A stretch of 35,063 nt of DNA from contig JAJDNO010000064.1 in assembly GCA_022340615.1 (NCBI GenBank), positions 1 to 35,063 on the forward strand. The letters run 5' to 3'. This stretch comes from Gallionella sp. GTDB taxonomy: Bacteria > Pseudomonadota > Gammaproteobacteria > Burkholderiales > Gallionellaceae. Of the stretch, positions 22,970-35,063 are shown in pieces (position 1 is the first letter of the stretch; each line of letters starts with the position of its first letter). The position numbers were made by a program, and so were the translations under genes. The notes beneath the pieces are model-generated. The model saw only the letters and a list, made by a program, of their open reading frames with translations, did not search any database and was not told where the DNA came from.

Positions 22970-23293
22970 GCAGCCATCATATCGCGATGCGGCGGTTTCC
23001 GAAGCGCGATATTGCGCGATTCGATTTTGCCAGCGCATGTGTCCTTCCTGTCACGGATTGCATTGACAGCGCGATGATCGTTCTCATATGATTCATCAAG
23101 GTATACATCTCCGGGAAAGCGGAAAATCGTTCTGCAAATCAGTATTCCGGACGTTGCGGGCATCTGCGGCAAACCAGCGTCAAGATTTGCAAGCGACCAG
23201 ATTCGATAGATGAAACACTTGCAGTATCGGTAAACATGTCCATTTTCCGTGAGCGACTGGAAAACTCAGGACGTTACTAATCAAGGAATGTAC
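22970..23293. other. Divergent intergenic region with long leader of the GGDEF/EAL gene
   Basis: Between the divergent methyltransferase and GGDEF/EAL genes. It holds a good sigma-70 promoter at 23063-23092 and about 195 bases of untranslated leader before ATG 23294. I see no open frame with a ribosome-binding site in the leader, and no match to a c-di-GMP riboswitch beyond a short GGCAAACC. Confidence 0.5.
23063..23092 (+). promoter_or_regulatory. Sigma-70 promoter for the GGDEF/EAL gene
   Basis: TTGACA (23063-23068) and TATGAT (23087-23092) are spaced by 18 bases. The -35 is a perfect consensus and the -10 has five of six consensus bases. It points to the gene at 23294, which gives an unusually long 5' leader. 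Confidence 0.65.
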
Positions 23294-25330
23294 ATGTTTC
23301 GACTACTGCGCTATTTCTCGATCGCCAGCCTGGTTTCAATGGTGCTGGCAGCAGTCGTCCTCGGCATGCTCCACCAGTCGCTGGAGAAGGATCATCTGCT
23401 GAGATATGGCGAAAGCCGGAACGTGGCACTGGCCCGGTCTTTCTCCAACAGCACCTGGCCGAAGTTTCAAGGCCTCCTTAATTCCGCAAAGGGGCTGGAC
23501 GCAAATACGCTGCGCCGTCAGCCCGTGATTGCCAGACTGGGCCGCAGCGTGCGCAACGCGGTGCGCAATACCGCAACGCTGCGCGTACAAATCTACCAGC
23601 TCGACGGACGCATGCTGTTCTCGACCGATGCCGCGCAGATCGGGACCAGCAACGGCAGCGACCCCGGCTTTCTGTCGGCAACGCGGGGCGTGCCGCAAAG
23701 CGGCATCATCCACTACGATAAGTACGACAGCCTGAACGGGAAACTCGCCGATCGCGAGGTGTTGACGAGCTTCATCCCGCTACGCCCCGGCGCGAGTCAG
23801 CCTGTCCAGGCGGTGATGGCGATTGATACCGATATCACCGACCTGGTCGCAAGCGACACCCGTGAGGGAACCCGGGTTGCGCTGAGCGTGATCGCGGTGC
23901 TGACCGCGCTGTACGCAATCCTGTTCTTCATCGTCAAGTATGCCGACAACATCATCAGGAGCCAGTACGAGAAGCAACGACTCATCGAGCAAAACCTGCG
24001 GCATGTGATCACCCACGATGCGTTGACCAACCTGCCGAACCGCCTGCTGCTGCTGGACCGGATCAAACAATCTCTGACCTCGGCCGAGCGCAACAACAGC
24101 CTGCTGGCTGTGGCTTTTGTCGATCTCGACTTTTTCCAGAACATCAATAATTCGCTGGGGCACGAAATCGGCAACGATGTACTGCAAATCGTCACCCACC
24201 GCCTCGGAGGATGCATTCGCGAAAGCGACACCATCGCCCGCCTGGGCGGCGATGAATTCGTGGTCAGTGTGCCTGACATCAAATCCAGAGCGGACATATT
24301 GCATATTTCAACCAAAATGCTCAATGCCGTCGCGTTGCCGATTGAGGTAGGCGGACACGAACTGCATCTTACCGCGAGCATCGGCATTGCCCTGTACCCC
24401 GAGCACGGAAAAGATGCCGAGACGCTGATCGGCAAGGCGGACATGGCCATGCACAACGCGAAGCGCCTGGGTCGAAACCGGCACCAGCTGTTCGTCGAAC
24501 ACATGAGCGAGGAAATTCGGCAGCAGGCACGGCTGGAAAATGAAATGTGGCTCGCGCTGGAAAACAACCAATTCGTGCTCCATTACCAGCCTGTCATCGA
24601 CCTGAAATCCGGGCAGATCATCGGAGCCGAAGCGCTGGTGCGCTGGCCCAATGAGCAAGGAACCTGGCTATCGCCCGCGGAATTCATCCCGAAGAGCGAG
24701 AAATGCGGCCTGATCGCTCCGCTCAGCGAATGGATACTCAGCGAGGCATGCGCTCAGTTGCAGGCATGGCGGGAAAGCGGGAAAGCTCTGGGCCAGCTCA
24801 GCATGGCGGTGAATATGTCGTCCATCCATTTTGCGACCCCCGGCCTTGAAACGATGATAGCCGGCGTGATCGAGCAGTCCGAAATCGACCCGAAGCTGCT
24901 GCATCTCGAGATCACCGACGGCTTCCTGAAAAATCCGGACGAATCGGTACTGGACAATTTCGAGGGACTCAAGCGCGTCGGCATCAAGTTCACCCTCGAT
25001 GATTTCGGGTCCGGTTATTCGAGTCTAGGCAATCTGCGCAGCTTCCCGATCGATCTGCTCAAGATCGACCGGACGTTTATCCGCAGCCTGCCGGACAATG
25101 CCGACAATGCGGCAATCGTGACCACGATCATCTCGCTGGCGAACAGTCTGGACCTGACGGTTGTCGCGAAGGGCGTCGAAACCGCCGCGCAACTGTCTTT
25201 CCTGCAGCAGCACGGTTGTCATCATGCTCAGGGATTCCTGTTCAGCCATCCGCTTCCGGCGGACGAATTTCTGTCGCTGGCACTGGAACGGCGCGACATG
25301 CGCGTCGTCCGGCCGTCCGCTCCCGGATAA
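23294..25330 (+). CDS. Membrane GGDEF-EAL protein with a degenerate EAL domain
   Basis: 678 residues from ATG 23294, chosen because AAGGA (23283-23287) sits six bases before it. An N-terminal membrane segment (about 7-27), a periplasmic sensor region (about 28-195) and a second membrane segment (about 197-220) precede GGDEF (about 240-400) and EAL (about 415-670) domains. The GGDEF motif (318-322) and the inhibitory RxxD site (RESD) are intact, but Asn294 replaces the usual Asp of GHxxGD. In EAL, the EAL motif (446-448), Glu539, DDFGSGYSSL and KIDRTF are kept, but the catalytic Glu of TE is Asp542 and the Glu of AEGVE is Lys626. I expect little or no phosphodiesterase activity. Confidence 0.93.
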   Translation: MFRLLRYFSIASLVSMVLAAVVLGMLHQSLEKDHLLRYGESRNVALARSFSNSTWPKFQGLLNSAKGLDANTLRRQPVIARLGRSVRNAVRNTATLRVQIYQLDGRMLFSTDAAQIGTSNGSDPGFLSATRGVPQSGIIHYDKYDSLNGKLADREVLTSFIPLRPGASQPVQAVMAIDTDITDLVASDTREGTRVALSVIAVLTALYAILFFIVKYADNIIRSQYEKQRLIEQNLRHVITHDALTNLPNRLLLLDRIKQSLTSAERNNSLLAVAFVDLDFFQNINNSLGHEIGNDVLQIVTHRLGGCIRESDTIARLGGDEFVVSVPDIKSRADILHISTKMLNAVALPIEVGGHELHLTASIGIALYPEHGKDAETLIGKADMAMHNAKRLGRNRHQLFVEHMSEEIRQQARLENEMWLALENNQFVLHYQPVIDLKSGQIIGAEALVRWPNEQGTWLSPAEFIPKSEKCGLIAPLSEWILSEACAQLQAWRESGKALGQLSMAVNMSSIHFATPGLETMIAGVIEQSEIDPKLLHLEITDGFLKNPDESVLDNFEGLKRVGIKFTLDDFGSGYSSLGNLRSFPIDLLKIDRTFIRSLPDNADNAAIVTTIISLANSLDLTVVAKGVETAAQLSFLQQHGCHHAQGFLFSHPLPADEFLSLALERRDMRVVRPSAPG

Positions 25331-25341
25331 AAGCCGCAGCG

Positions 25342-27485
<2,144 letters not shown>

Positions 27486-27633
27486 CAACGCGGGGGAAAG
27501 CCATGCAAAGCCAGGATTGTAGACGATGTAAAATATCTGCTCATGACAAAAGTGCGTCCGGCGGACGTGAAGCATTGCCATCCGCAGCTGCACCCGACCC
27601 GGAAATACCCGACGCGAAAAACCCGTACCGCAT

Positions 27634-28440
27634 TTACCGGAGGCTGTCGATAACAATCCCGAGCAGGGCCTTGTCGGCTGCCGGCAAAACCAGGAATTCC
27701 GGATTGTGCAGATCGATTTTGTTGTAGCGCAATTCCTCGCCTGCCGTGTCGCACACGATGCCGCCTGCCGCGTTGACCACTGCATGCGCGGCGGCGGTAT
27801 CCCACTCCATGGTCGGGCCTAGGCGCGGATACAGATGCGCCGCCCCTTCTGCAACCAGGCAGAGTTTGAGCGAACTGCCCATGCTGATTGTTTGATGCTC
27901 GCCGAGCCGTTCGAGCAGCGTTTCGGTGCGCGCATCGCGATGCGAGCGGCTCGCGACGATCCGGATGGGTTCTCCCGCGCTGCGGGACTTTGCGGTGATG
28001 GGCTGAGCCGGGGCGTTGCCGTGCTGCAAGAACGCGCCATTGCCGCGGGCGCCGTAGTAGCACTTGTCCGGCACCGGCACATACACCACGCCCAGAACCG
28101 GTTCACCCGATTCGATCAGCGCGATATTGACCGTGAATTCGCCGTTGCGCTTGATGAATTCCCGGGTGCCATCGAGCGGATCGACCAGCCAGTAGCGCGT
28201 CCATTGCGAGCGCACCGGGTAGGCGATGTCGGCAGCCTCTTCGGAAAGAATCGGAATATCCGGCGTCATCCCTGTGAGTTCCTCGACGATGATCCGGTGC
28301 GCGGCCAGGTCTGCCAGGGTAAGCGGAGAATTGTCCGCTTTGGCAGTCTCGCCCGTCTCGCCGCTTTGATAGACCGCCATGATGGCTGCCCCGGCACGGT
28401 GTGCGATTCGCACCACTTGCTGCAGGTATTTTTCGTTCAC
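27634..28440 (-). CDS. cysQ: 3'(2'),5'-bisphosphate nucleotidase
   Basis: 268 residues, inositol-monophosphatase fold. It hydrolyses PAP, the by-product of sulfate reduction, to AMP. Metal-binding motifs are ILSEEAAD (Glu), [12 protein letters not shown] and the C-terminal [16 protein letters not shown]; the DGTREF and PLDGT wording is the CysQ variant rather than SuhB. The ATG start ([17 protein letters not shown]) is at 28438-28440. It is not clearly co-transcribed with queA downstream. No sulfur-assimilation genes are adjacent. Confidence 0.92.
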   Translation of the reverse strand: MNEKYLQQVVRIAHRAGAAIMAVYQSGETGETAKADNSPLTLADLAAHRIIVEELTGMTPDIPILSEEAADIAYPVRSQWTRYWLVDPLDGTREFIKRNGEFTVNIALIESGEPVLGVVYVPVPDKCYYGARGNGAFLQHGNAPAQPITAKSRSAGEPIRIVASRSHRDARTETLLERLGEHQTISMGSSLKLCLVAEGAAHLYPRLGPTMEWDTAAAHAVVNAAGGIVCDTAGEELRYNKIDLHNPEFLVLPAADKALLGIVIDSLR

Positions 28441-28642
28441 GACTGATTATCCTAATTCCCGGCCTTGCGACGGTCCGGTATCCATAACGATATACGCAAC
28501 CGGCGGCGGCCGACATACCTATTACTTGACGCCGAATGATAACACTTCGATTTCAGCCCCGGACCTGTTGTCACGATGTTCTGATTACCGGCGGGAATGC
28601 GCTGTAAAGCGCTCCAGCAGGCCTCGCCCGCTCAGAATCCGG

Positions 28643-28671
28643 TTGATATGGGACCCTGCATCATGGATAAT
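28643..28671 (+). promoter_or_regulatory. Promoter of the tRNA-Leu gene
   Basis: TTGATA (28643-28648) and GATAAT (28666-28671) are separated by exactly 17 bases, and a GC-rich discriminator (GCGGCCCGC) follows, as is typical of stable-RNA promoters under stringent control. Transcription would start a few bases before the tRNA at 28684. Confidence 0.65.
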
Positions 28672-28683
28672 GCGGCCCGCTTA

Positions 28684-28770
28684 GCCGGGGTGGTGGAACT
28701 GGTAGACGCGCCGGACTCAAAATCCGGTGTCTGAGAGGACGTGAGGGTTCGAGTCCCTCCCCCGGCACCA
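28684..28770 (+). tRNA. tRNA-Leu (anticodon CAA)
   Basis: 87 bases including an encoded CCA end. The acceptor stem pairs GCCGGGG (28684-28690) with CCCCGGC (28760-28766), followed by discriminator A and CCA. The anticodon loop CTCAAAA sits between CCGGA and TCCGG and gives anticodon CAA, which reads UUG. A long variable arm and the GGTTCGAGTC T-arm complete a class II tRNA. Confidence 0.97.
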
Positions 28771-28951
28771 TTAAGCACTGTCTTTTCATCCGGAATGCTC
28801 GCCCAGAAATGGCAGCTATTTCCCGGCCGCGCTGGAATCACATGCCAGCCGCATTCAAAACAGGGTCCTTAATTCCGCGCTTCGGGCCAATTCATGAAGA
28901 ATACCCACAGGCGTTGTCAACCGAACAATTCTGCTCTGCGTTATAGGCACT

Positions 28952-28965
28952 GACACGGTAGTGTC
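28952..28965. promoter_or_regulatory. Short inverted repeat upstream of the lysine-rich protein gene
   Basis: GACAC (28952-28956) and GTGTC (28961-28965) are exact complements around GGTA, 20 bases before a TATAAA (28986-28991) that could be the -10 of the following gene. It may be an operator; evidence is only symmetry and position. Confidence 0.3.
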
Positions 28966-29003
28966 CTAGACGTTTATCAATCTACTATAAATTGGAGTTT
29001 ACA

Positions 29004-29240
29004 ATGAGCAAACTGTTATCCTTACTGATCGCCGCTGTATTTACTGCTGTTTCTTTCACCGCTTTTGCTGCTGACGACACCATGGCGCCTGCTGCTGCTC
29101 CTGCAAAAATGGAAAAAAAGATGGAAAAGAAAGAGCACAAAGCCAGGAAAGCTCACAAGGCAAAGAAAGCTCACAAAGTGAAGAAGGCGAAGAAAGCAGA
29201 AAAGAAGGAAGAAAAGAAAGCTGACGCAGCTGCCAAGTAA
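29004..29240 (+). CDS. Asr-like lysine/alanine-rich secreted protein
   Basis: 78 residues from ATG 29004 with GGAG at 28994-28997. Residues 1-22 (MSKLLSLLIAAVFTAVSFTAFA) are a Sec signal peptide with cleavage after AFA. The mature 56 residues are almost only Lys, Ala, Glu and a few His, with repeats of AHKAKKAHK and KKMEKK; it must be strongly basic and disordered. This composition and layout resemble the acid shock protein Asr of E. coli, a periplasmic disordered chaperone, but low-complexity sequence makes homology uncertain. A terminator follows at 29261-29285, so it is a single-gene transcript. Confidence 0.85.
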   Translation: MSKLLSLLIAAVFTAVSFTAFAADDTMAPAAAPAKMEKKMEKKEHKARKAHKAKKAHKVKKAKKAEKKEEKKADAAAK

Positions 29241-29260
29241 GACCGGCACTAGCTCAACAA

Positions 29261-29285
29261 AGGCAGGGGCAACCCTGCCTTTTTT
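29261..29285 (+). terminator. Rho-independent terminator after the lysine-rich gene
   Basis: AGGCAGGG (29261-29268) and CCCTGCCT (29273-29280) make a perfect 8-bp stem with a GCAA tetraloop, followed by five T. It lies 20 bases after the stop codon of the upstream gene and just before nudJ. Confidence 0.92.
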
Positions 29286-29301
29286 ATTCTATAGTCATCA
29301 A

Positions 29302-29740
29302 ATGATCTGGAAACCCGATGTCACCGTCGCCGCAGTCATCGAACGCGACGGAAAATTCCTGCTGGTTGAAGAAGAAACTTCGGTCGGCCTGCGCTATAAC
29401 CAGCCCGCCGGACACCTGGAAGCGGACGAGACTCTGCTGGATGCCGTGGTTCGCGAAACGCTGGAGGAATCGGCTTACCACTTTGTTCCGCAGCACCTGC
29501 TCGGGATCTATCGCTGGCATTCTAGCGAGTCGGACACCACCTACCTGCGGTTCGCCTTCAGCGGCAAGATCGCCGGCCATGATGCCGGCCGGAAGCTCGA
29601 CAGCGGTATAATTCGAACCCTATGGCAATCCCACGAAGAAATTTGCGCGACCCGATCGCGTCACCGCAGCCCGCTGATATTGCACTGCGTCGAGGATCAT
29701 CTTGCCGGAAAGCGCTATCCGCTGGAACTGCTGGCCCACT

Positions 29741-29748
<8 letters not shown>
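29302..29748 (+). CDS. nudJ: NUDIX hydrolase NudJ (phosphatase)
   Basis: 148 residues. The Nudix box [20 protein letters not shown] matches GX5EX7REUXEE, except that Ser follows where Gly is usual. [12 protein letters not shown] is typical of NudJ, which hydrolyses thiamine pyrophosphate precursors and nucleoside di- and triphosphates. The gene overlaps the start of mnmA by 8 bases, reproducing the E. coli order nudJ-mnmA. No strong ribosome-binding site is seen before ATG 29302, which lies only about 16 bases after the preceding terminator. Confidence 0.9.
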
Positions 29749-32240
<2,492 letters not shown>

Positions 32241-32380
32241 TCGTCGTCAGTCATGAAACAAGCCTGCATTTGCGGACTGGATCGGATTGAATGGCAAAAC
32301 ATCGGTGATCTTCGGGTGCTGGTTTCGTCGATACCACGTCACCCGCCGACCTTTTCGAAGTGACTGAATGTTCAATCCAA

Positions 32381-33790
32381 CTATTTGAAATTGCGCCGTA
32401 TCGTCAACGAGTAGTCGTTCCGGTCATAAGAATAAGAGCCGATATTCGACGTATTGATATACCGCACAATTTGCGGCCGCACCATCCACAGTTTATCCAG
32501 ATTCCAGTTAACCCCGATGGTCAGGTCACCCAGACGGTCCAGGCGGTGACCGGAAATGACCGGATTTTCGTTGCTGAAATAGCCGACCTGTTCACCGCCG
32601 CTGATATACAGTTTCGCGTTGTCGCTGATGGCTGCCTGGCCGCCGGCGCGAATGCCGACGAAATGCTTCGCGCCATCGGTCCGCCCGCCCGCGGGTCTGG
32701 CCACCGTTGCCGGCCCGACATCATCCTCGGTTCCCAGATAAAAACTGCCTGACAGGGCAGTTTTCCCGTCTCCGAGGATGCGCAGCACGCCTGTTCCGGC
32801 GACAATCTGATTGATGTCATTCAACTGCAACGCGGGATCGGCATATCGGTACCGGACATACTGGCCGAACAGACTGATTTGCTTGTTTGCGGTGGGCATA
32901 TGTCGCCACTCCCCGTTCACACCGGATGAGTCGTAGTATCGCGCCCCGCCCATGGAATTCTGGTTGCCCGACAGACCGATCCGAAAGCGGTTGGTTTCCG
33001 TGCCATAGATCATGCCTGCGCGCTCTTCCGTACCGAACAAATCAAAATTCTTTTCCCGGTAGTTATTTCGCTTGCTGATATCCGCCCCTGCATACAGCCG
33101 AAAATTGGCATTCAGGTCATGGCTGACCTCGCCCCCCGCAGCTGCGCCAATATAATTGTCGCCCAACTCCTCAATGGTCGGATACAGTGTTGGCGTAATG
33201 AGATTGTTGGGGAACTCGGAAGCATTGTTTACATTGGTATCACGCCCGATCTTGCCCTCGACATAACCGCTGAAATGCGTTTTCGTACCGGATTCCCGCT
33301 CCGCAATGTCATCCAGATATTTTTGTATTGTGACGCGTGCCGCATCGGACGGATTTGCGTCCAGCACCGTTTCAAACTCGTTCTTTGCGCGCTGCAGATC
33401 CCCAAGCTGGTAATAGGCGCGCGCCATTTCCAGACGCGCACCGGAATAATTGGGATCTTCGGCCAGCACCCGCTCAAGCGCGAGTGTCGCCCTGTCCGGC
33501 TTGCCGCTATCCAGTGCCGCAATACCGATCAGGTAATCGAAGCGCACCTCGCCGGAACGTTCAAACTCGAACGGCTCGAGCAGCTTGTAGGCAAGCTCGG
33601 GTTTGCCTGCCTTCATCAGGGCCTCGGCATCTGTGAGCAGTTTTCCCTTTTCATCGGCTTTTACCGGTTTCTGGTTTTTCTGGCCGGCAGTCTGGCGAGG
33701 CTTCCCGGCGGTGTCCTGCGCATATGCACCGTTTGCCGCCAGTATGAAACCCAACGCCAGCCAGCATGCCGAATCTGCAAATCTCTTCAC
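32381..33790 (-). CDS. TPR and beta-barrel outer-membrane protein (Slam/DUF560-like)
   Basis: 469 residues, with GTG start at 33788-33790 after an AGAGGTGA ribosome-binding site. Signal peptide at about 1-24 (ending AYAQ). Residues about 47-165 form TPR repeats (FDYLIGIAALDSGKPDRATLALERVL, ARLEMARAYYQLGDLQRAKNEFETVL), and the rest is alternating beta-strand sequence rich in aromatic and glycine residues (SGYVEGKIGRDTNVNNA... to DYSLTIRRNFK), ending in a phenylalanine-plus-lysine. This is the layout of Slam-type outer-membrane proteins, which help move surface lipoproteins. I have no substrate. It is monocistronic, with purB converging. Confidence 0.75.
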   Translation of the reverse strand: MKRFADSACWLALGFILAANGAYAQDTAGKPRQTAGQKNQKPVKADEKGKLLTDAEALMKAGKPELAYKLLEPFEFERSGEVRFDYLIGIAALDSGKPDRATLALERVLAEDPNYSGARLEMARAYYQLGDLQRAKNEFETVLDANPSDAARVTIQKYLDDIAERESGTKTHFSGYVEGKIGRDTNVNNASEFPNNLITPTLYPTIEELGDNYIGAAAGGEVSHDLNANFRLYAGADISKRNNYREKNFDLFGTEERAGMIYGTETNRFRIGLSGNQNSMGGARYYDSSGVNGEWRHMPTANKQISLFGQYVRYRYADPALQLNDINQIVAGTGVLRILGDGKTALSGSFYLGTEDDVGPATVARPAGGRTDGAKHFVGIRAGGQAAISDNAKLYISGGEQVGYFSNENPVISGHRLDRLGDLTIGVNWNLDKLWMVRPQIVRYINTSNIGSYSYDRNDYSLTIRRNFK

Positions 33791-34036
33791 ACTTCACCTC
33801 TTGTAATTGTGCACAACCGCCTGAATACATATGCACCAATTCTTGATGCAATAAAGAATATCGATCAATAGAAAGGGATCATTTCATAACGTTGCCATTC
33901 TACTAAAAACCACACGGATTAACTCGGCGTGTCAGCTGATGTTGCGCAAAACGCAGTTCCCCTCGCGAACGAAATTCAATTTTCCATCGCATCCATTATC
34001 AAGACGCTGATGCGGCAGGACTGACCATCATGCAGG

Positions 34037-34711
34037 TCACAGCAATCCCTTTTCCGCAAATGACAGCGTTTGTCCCGCCGCCACCACGAAGTGGTCCAGC
34101 ACTCTCACATCCACCAGGCTCAATGCCTGCTTTAACGCATCGGTCAGCAGCTTGTCCGACTGGCTTGGTTCGGCGACACCGGAGGGGTGATTGTGGGCAA
34201 GAATGACGGCGGCGGCATTGCGCGCCAGCGCGCGCTTGACCACTTCGCGCGGATACACGCTGGTCTGGCTGAGCGTGCCGCGGAACAGTTCTTCGGATGC
34301 AATCACGCGATGCTGGGTATCCAGGAACAGCACCAGAAAGACCTCGTGTTGCCGCCCGCCGAGCAACAGCTGCAGATATTCGCGCACCACGCGCGGCGAG
34401 TTGAGCGCATCGCCCCGGTGCAGCTCCTCCCCGAGCGCGCGCCGGGACATTTCGAGTACTGCCTGCAATTGCACATACTTTGCCTGGCCCATGCCGTGCA
34501 CAGCGCAGAATTCCGCTTCGCTGCTGGAAAACAATTGTGTCAGTCCGCCAAACCGGGTGACCAGCTCGCGCGCCAGGTCAACCGCGCTCTTGCCCGTCAC
34601 GCCGGTGCGCAGGAAGATCGCGAGCAACTCGGCATCTGAGAGCGCGGCGGCACCACGGCTTAACAGCTTCTCGCGCGGCCGTTCGCCTTCCGGCCAATCC
34701 GGGATCGCCAT
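34037..34711 (-). CDS. radC: RadC/JAB-domain protein
   Basis: 224 residues. A helix-hairpin-helix ([22 protein letters not shown]) precedes the JAMM metalloprotease-like core [17 protein letters not shown] (about 169-185), with metal ligands His, His and Asp. The ATG at 34709-34711 follows a GGAGGG ribosome-binding site. RadC was named for DNA repair, but its real biochemical role is unresolved. It is divergent from coaBC with a 50-base gap, a common arrangement in proteobacteria. Confidence 0.95.
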   Translation of the reverse strand: MAIPDWPEGERPREKLLSRGAAALSDAELLAIFLRTGVTGKSAVDLARELVTRFGGLTQLFSSSEAEFCAVHGMGQAKYVQLQAVLEMSRRALGEELHRGDALNSPRVVREYLQLLLGGRQHEVFLVLFLDTQHRVIASEELFRGTLSQTSVYPREVVKRALARNAAAVILAHNHPSGVAEPSQSDKLLTDALKQALSLVDVRVLDHFVVAAGQTLSFAEKGLL

Positions 34712-34761
34712 ATACCCTCCCAGCCCAGATGGAGCTGATTCTTGTTAATATATGCAGCATT

Positions 34762-35063
34762 ATGGAACAAGCAACGAGAAAACGCATCGTGCCTGCCAAA
34801 CAGACCAATACTGGCAAACACATCCTGCTGGGGATAACCGGCGGCATCGCTGCCTACAAGGCGGCTGAACTGCTGCGCCTGCTGATAAAACAGGGCTTTG
34901 ATGTGCAAGTCGTGATGACCGAAGCGGCTTGCCATTTCATCACACCGACCACGATGCAGGGGCTGTCCGGGAAGCCGGTTCTGATCGACCAGTGGGATCA
35001 GGGTGTGCCGAACGGCATGCCGCACATCAGTCTGGGCCGCGCCGCGGATGCGATCGTGATCGC
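34762..35063 (+). CDS. coaBC: CoaBC (Dfp) phosphopantothenoylcysteine synthetase/decarboxylase, N-terminal part
   Basis: The open frame from ATG 34762 runs off the window after 100 codons. It reads MEQATRKRIVPAK, then HILLGITGGIAAYKAAELLR, the FMN-binding start of the CoaC decarboxylase domain, and has the active-site His in MPHISLGR. The enzyme makes 4'-phosphopantetheine in coenzyme A synthesis. There is no clear ribosome-binding site before ATG 34762, and the first 16-18 residues exceed the usual length, so GTG 34789 is an alternative start. The C-terminal synthetase domain lies outside the window. Confidence 0.92.
   Translation, partial: MEQATRKRIVPAKQTNTGKHILLGITGGIAAYKAAELLRLLIKQGFDVQVVMTEAACHFITPTTMQGLSGKPVLIDQWDQGVPNGMPHISLGRAADAIVI

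Noticed and set aside
23099-23293. c-di-GMP riboswitch in the leader of the GGDEF-EAL gene
   Set aside because: Only a GGCAAACC fragment resembles the aptamer; the partner GACGCAAAGCC and tetraloop receptor features are not found.
27543-27653. Short plus-strand frame [12 protein letters not shown]... before cysQ
   Set aside because: Too short, no good ribosome-binding site and the sequence looks like the ordinary leader region of queA read on the other strand.
27486-27785. Extended N-terminus of QueA
   Set aside because: The added 100 residues have no family similarity and overlap cysQ; the normal QueA start is at 27485.

Overview
The window is about 35 kb of a GC-rich chromosome from a betaproteobacterium. 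The protein sequences and the gene orders (ispD-ispF-tsaB-rimI-udg4, alr divergent from lplT, radC divergent from coaBC, nudJ-mnmA-purB) point to the Nitrosomonadales/Gallionellaceae neighbourhood. That placement is inferred from recognition, not from a database search. Nearly all of it is housekeeping DNA, with one low-density, AT-richer accessory stretch at about 18.2-20.8 kb.

Layout. 1-3186: the end of an outer-membrane efflux protein followed by EmrA- and EmrB-type genes, a tripartite drug exporter. 3215-5442: a small unknown gene and a divergent gamma-glutamyltransferase-family hydrolase, with an 18-bp perfect palindrome between them. 5477-9967 (minus strand): alr, mtnP, apt, mtnA and a class II aldolase. 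10174-11412: lplT. 11432-14679 (minus): ispD, ispF, tsaB, rimI and a family 4 uracil-DNA glycosylase, interrupted by a 141-bp MITE-like element between tsaB and rimI. 14754-18155: mfd. 18331-20835: two small lipoproteins, an orphan 87-aa gene, decayed direct repeats and a candidate small RNA. 20836-25330: a HAD hydrolase, an orphan methyltransferase and a GGDEF/EAL protein. 25342-28440 (minus): tgt, queA and cysQ. 28684-28770: tRNA-Leu(CAA). 29004-32240: an Asr-like lysine-rich secreted protein, nudJ, mnmA and purB. 32381-33790: a TPR plus beta-barrel outer-membrane protein. The window ends with radC and the start of coaBC.

How genes work together. MtnP splits methylthioadenosine into adenine and methylthioribose-1-phosphate, Apt recovers the adenine, MtnA isomerises the sugar phosphate, and the aldolase keeps every active-site residue of fuculose-1-phosphate aldolase at identical positions. 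This fits the recently described DHAP (methylthioacetaldehyde) shunt rather than the classical methionine salvage route; no mtnB/C/D gene is present here. Tgt and QueA make queuosine, MnmA thiolates tRNA, TsaB supports t6A formation, and a tRNA-Leu gene lies nearby.

The most notable observations are the TA-flanked MITE that appears to have supplied tsaB with its stop codon and rimI with its ribosome-binding site; the MTA/DHAP-shunt operon led by alr; a GGDEF-EAL protein whose EAL active site is damaged at two key positions; and a candidate sRNA with a CU-rich loop and a strong terminator in the accessory stretch.
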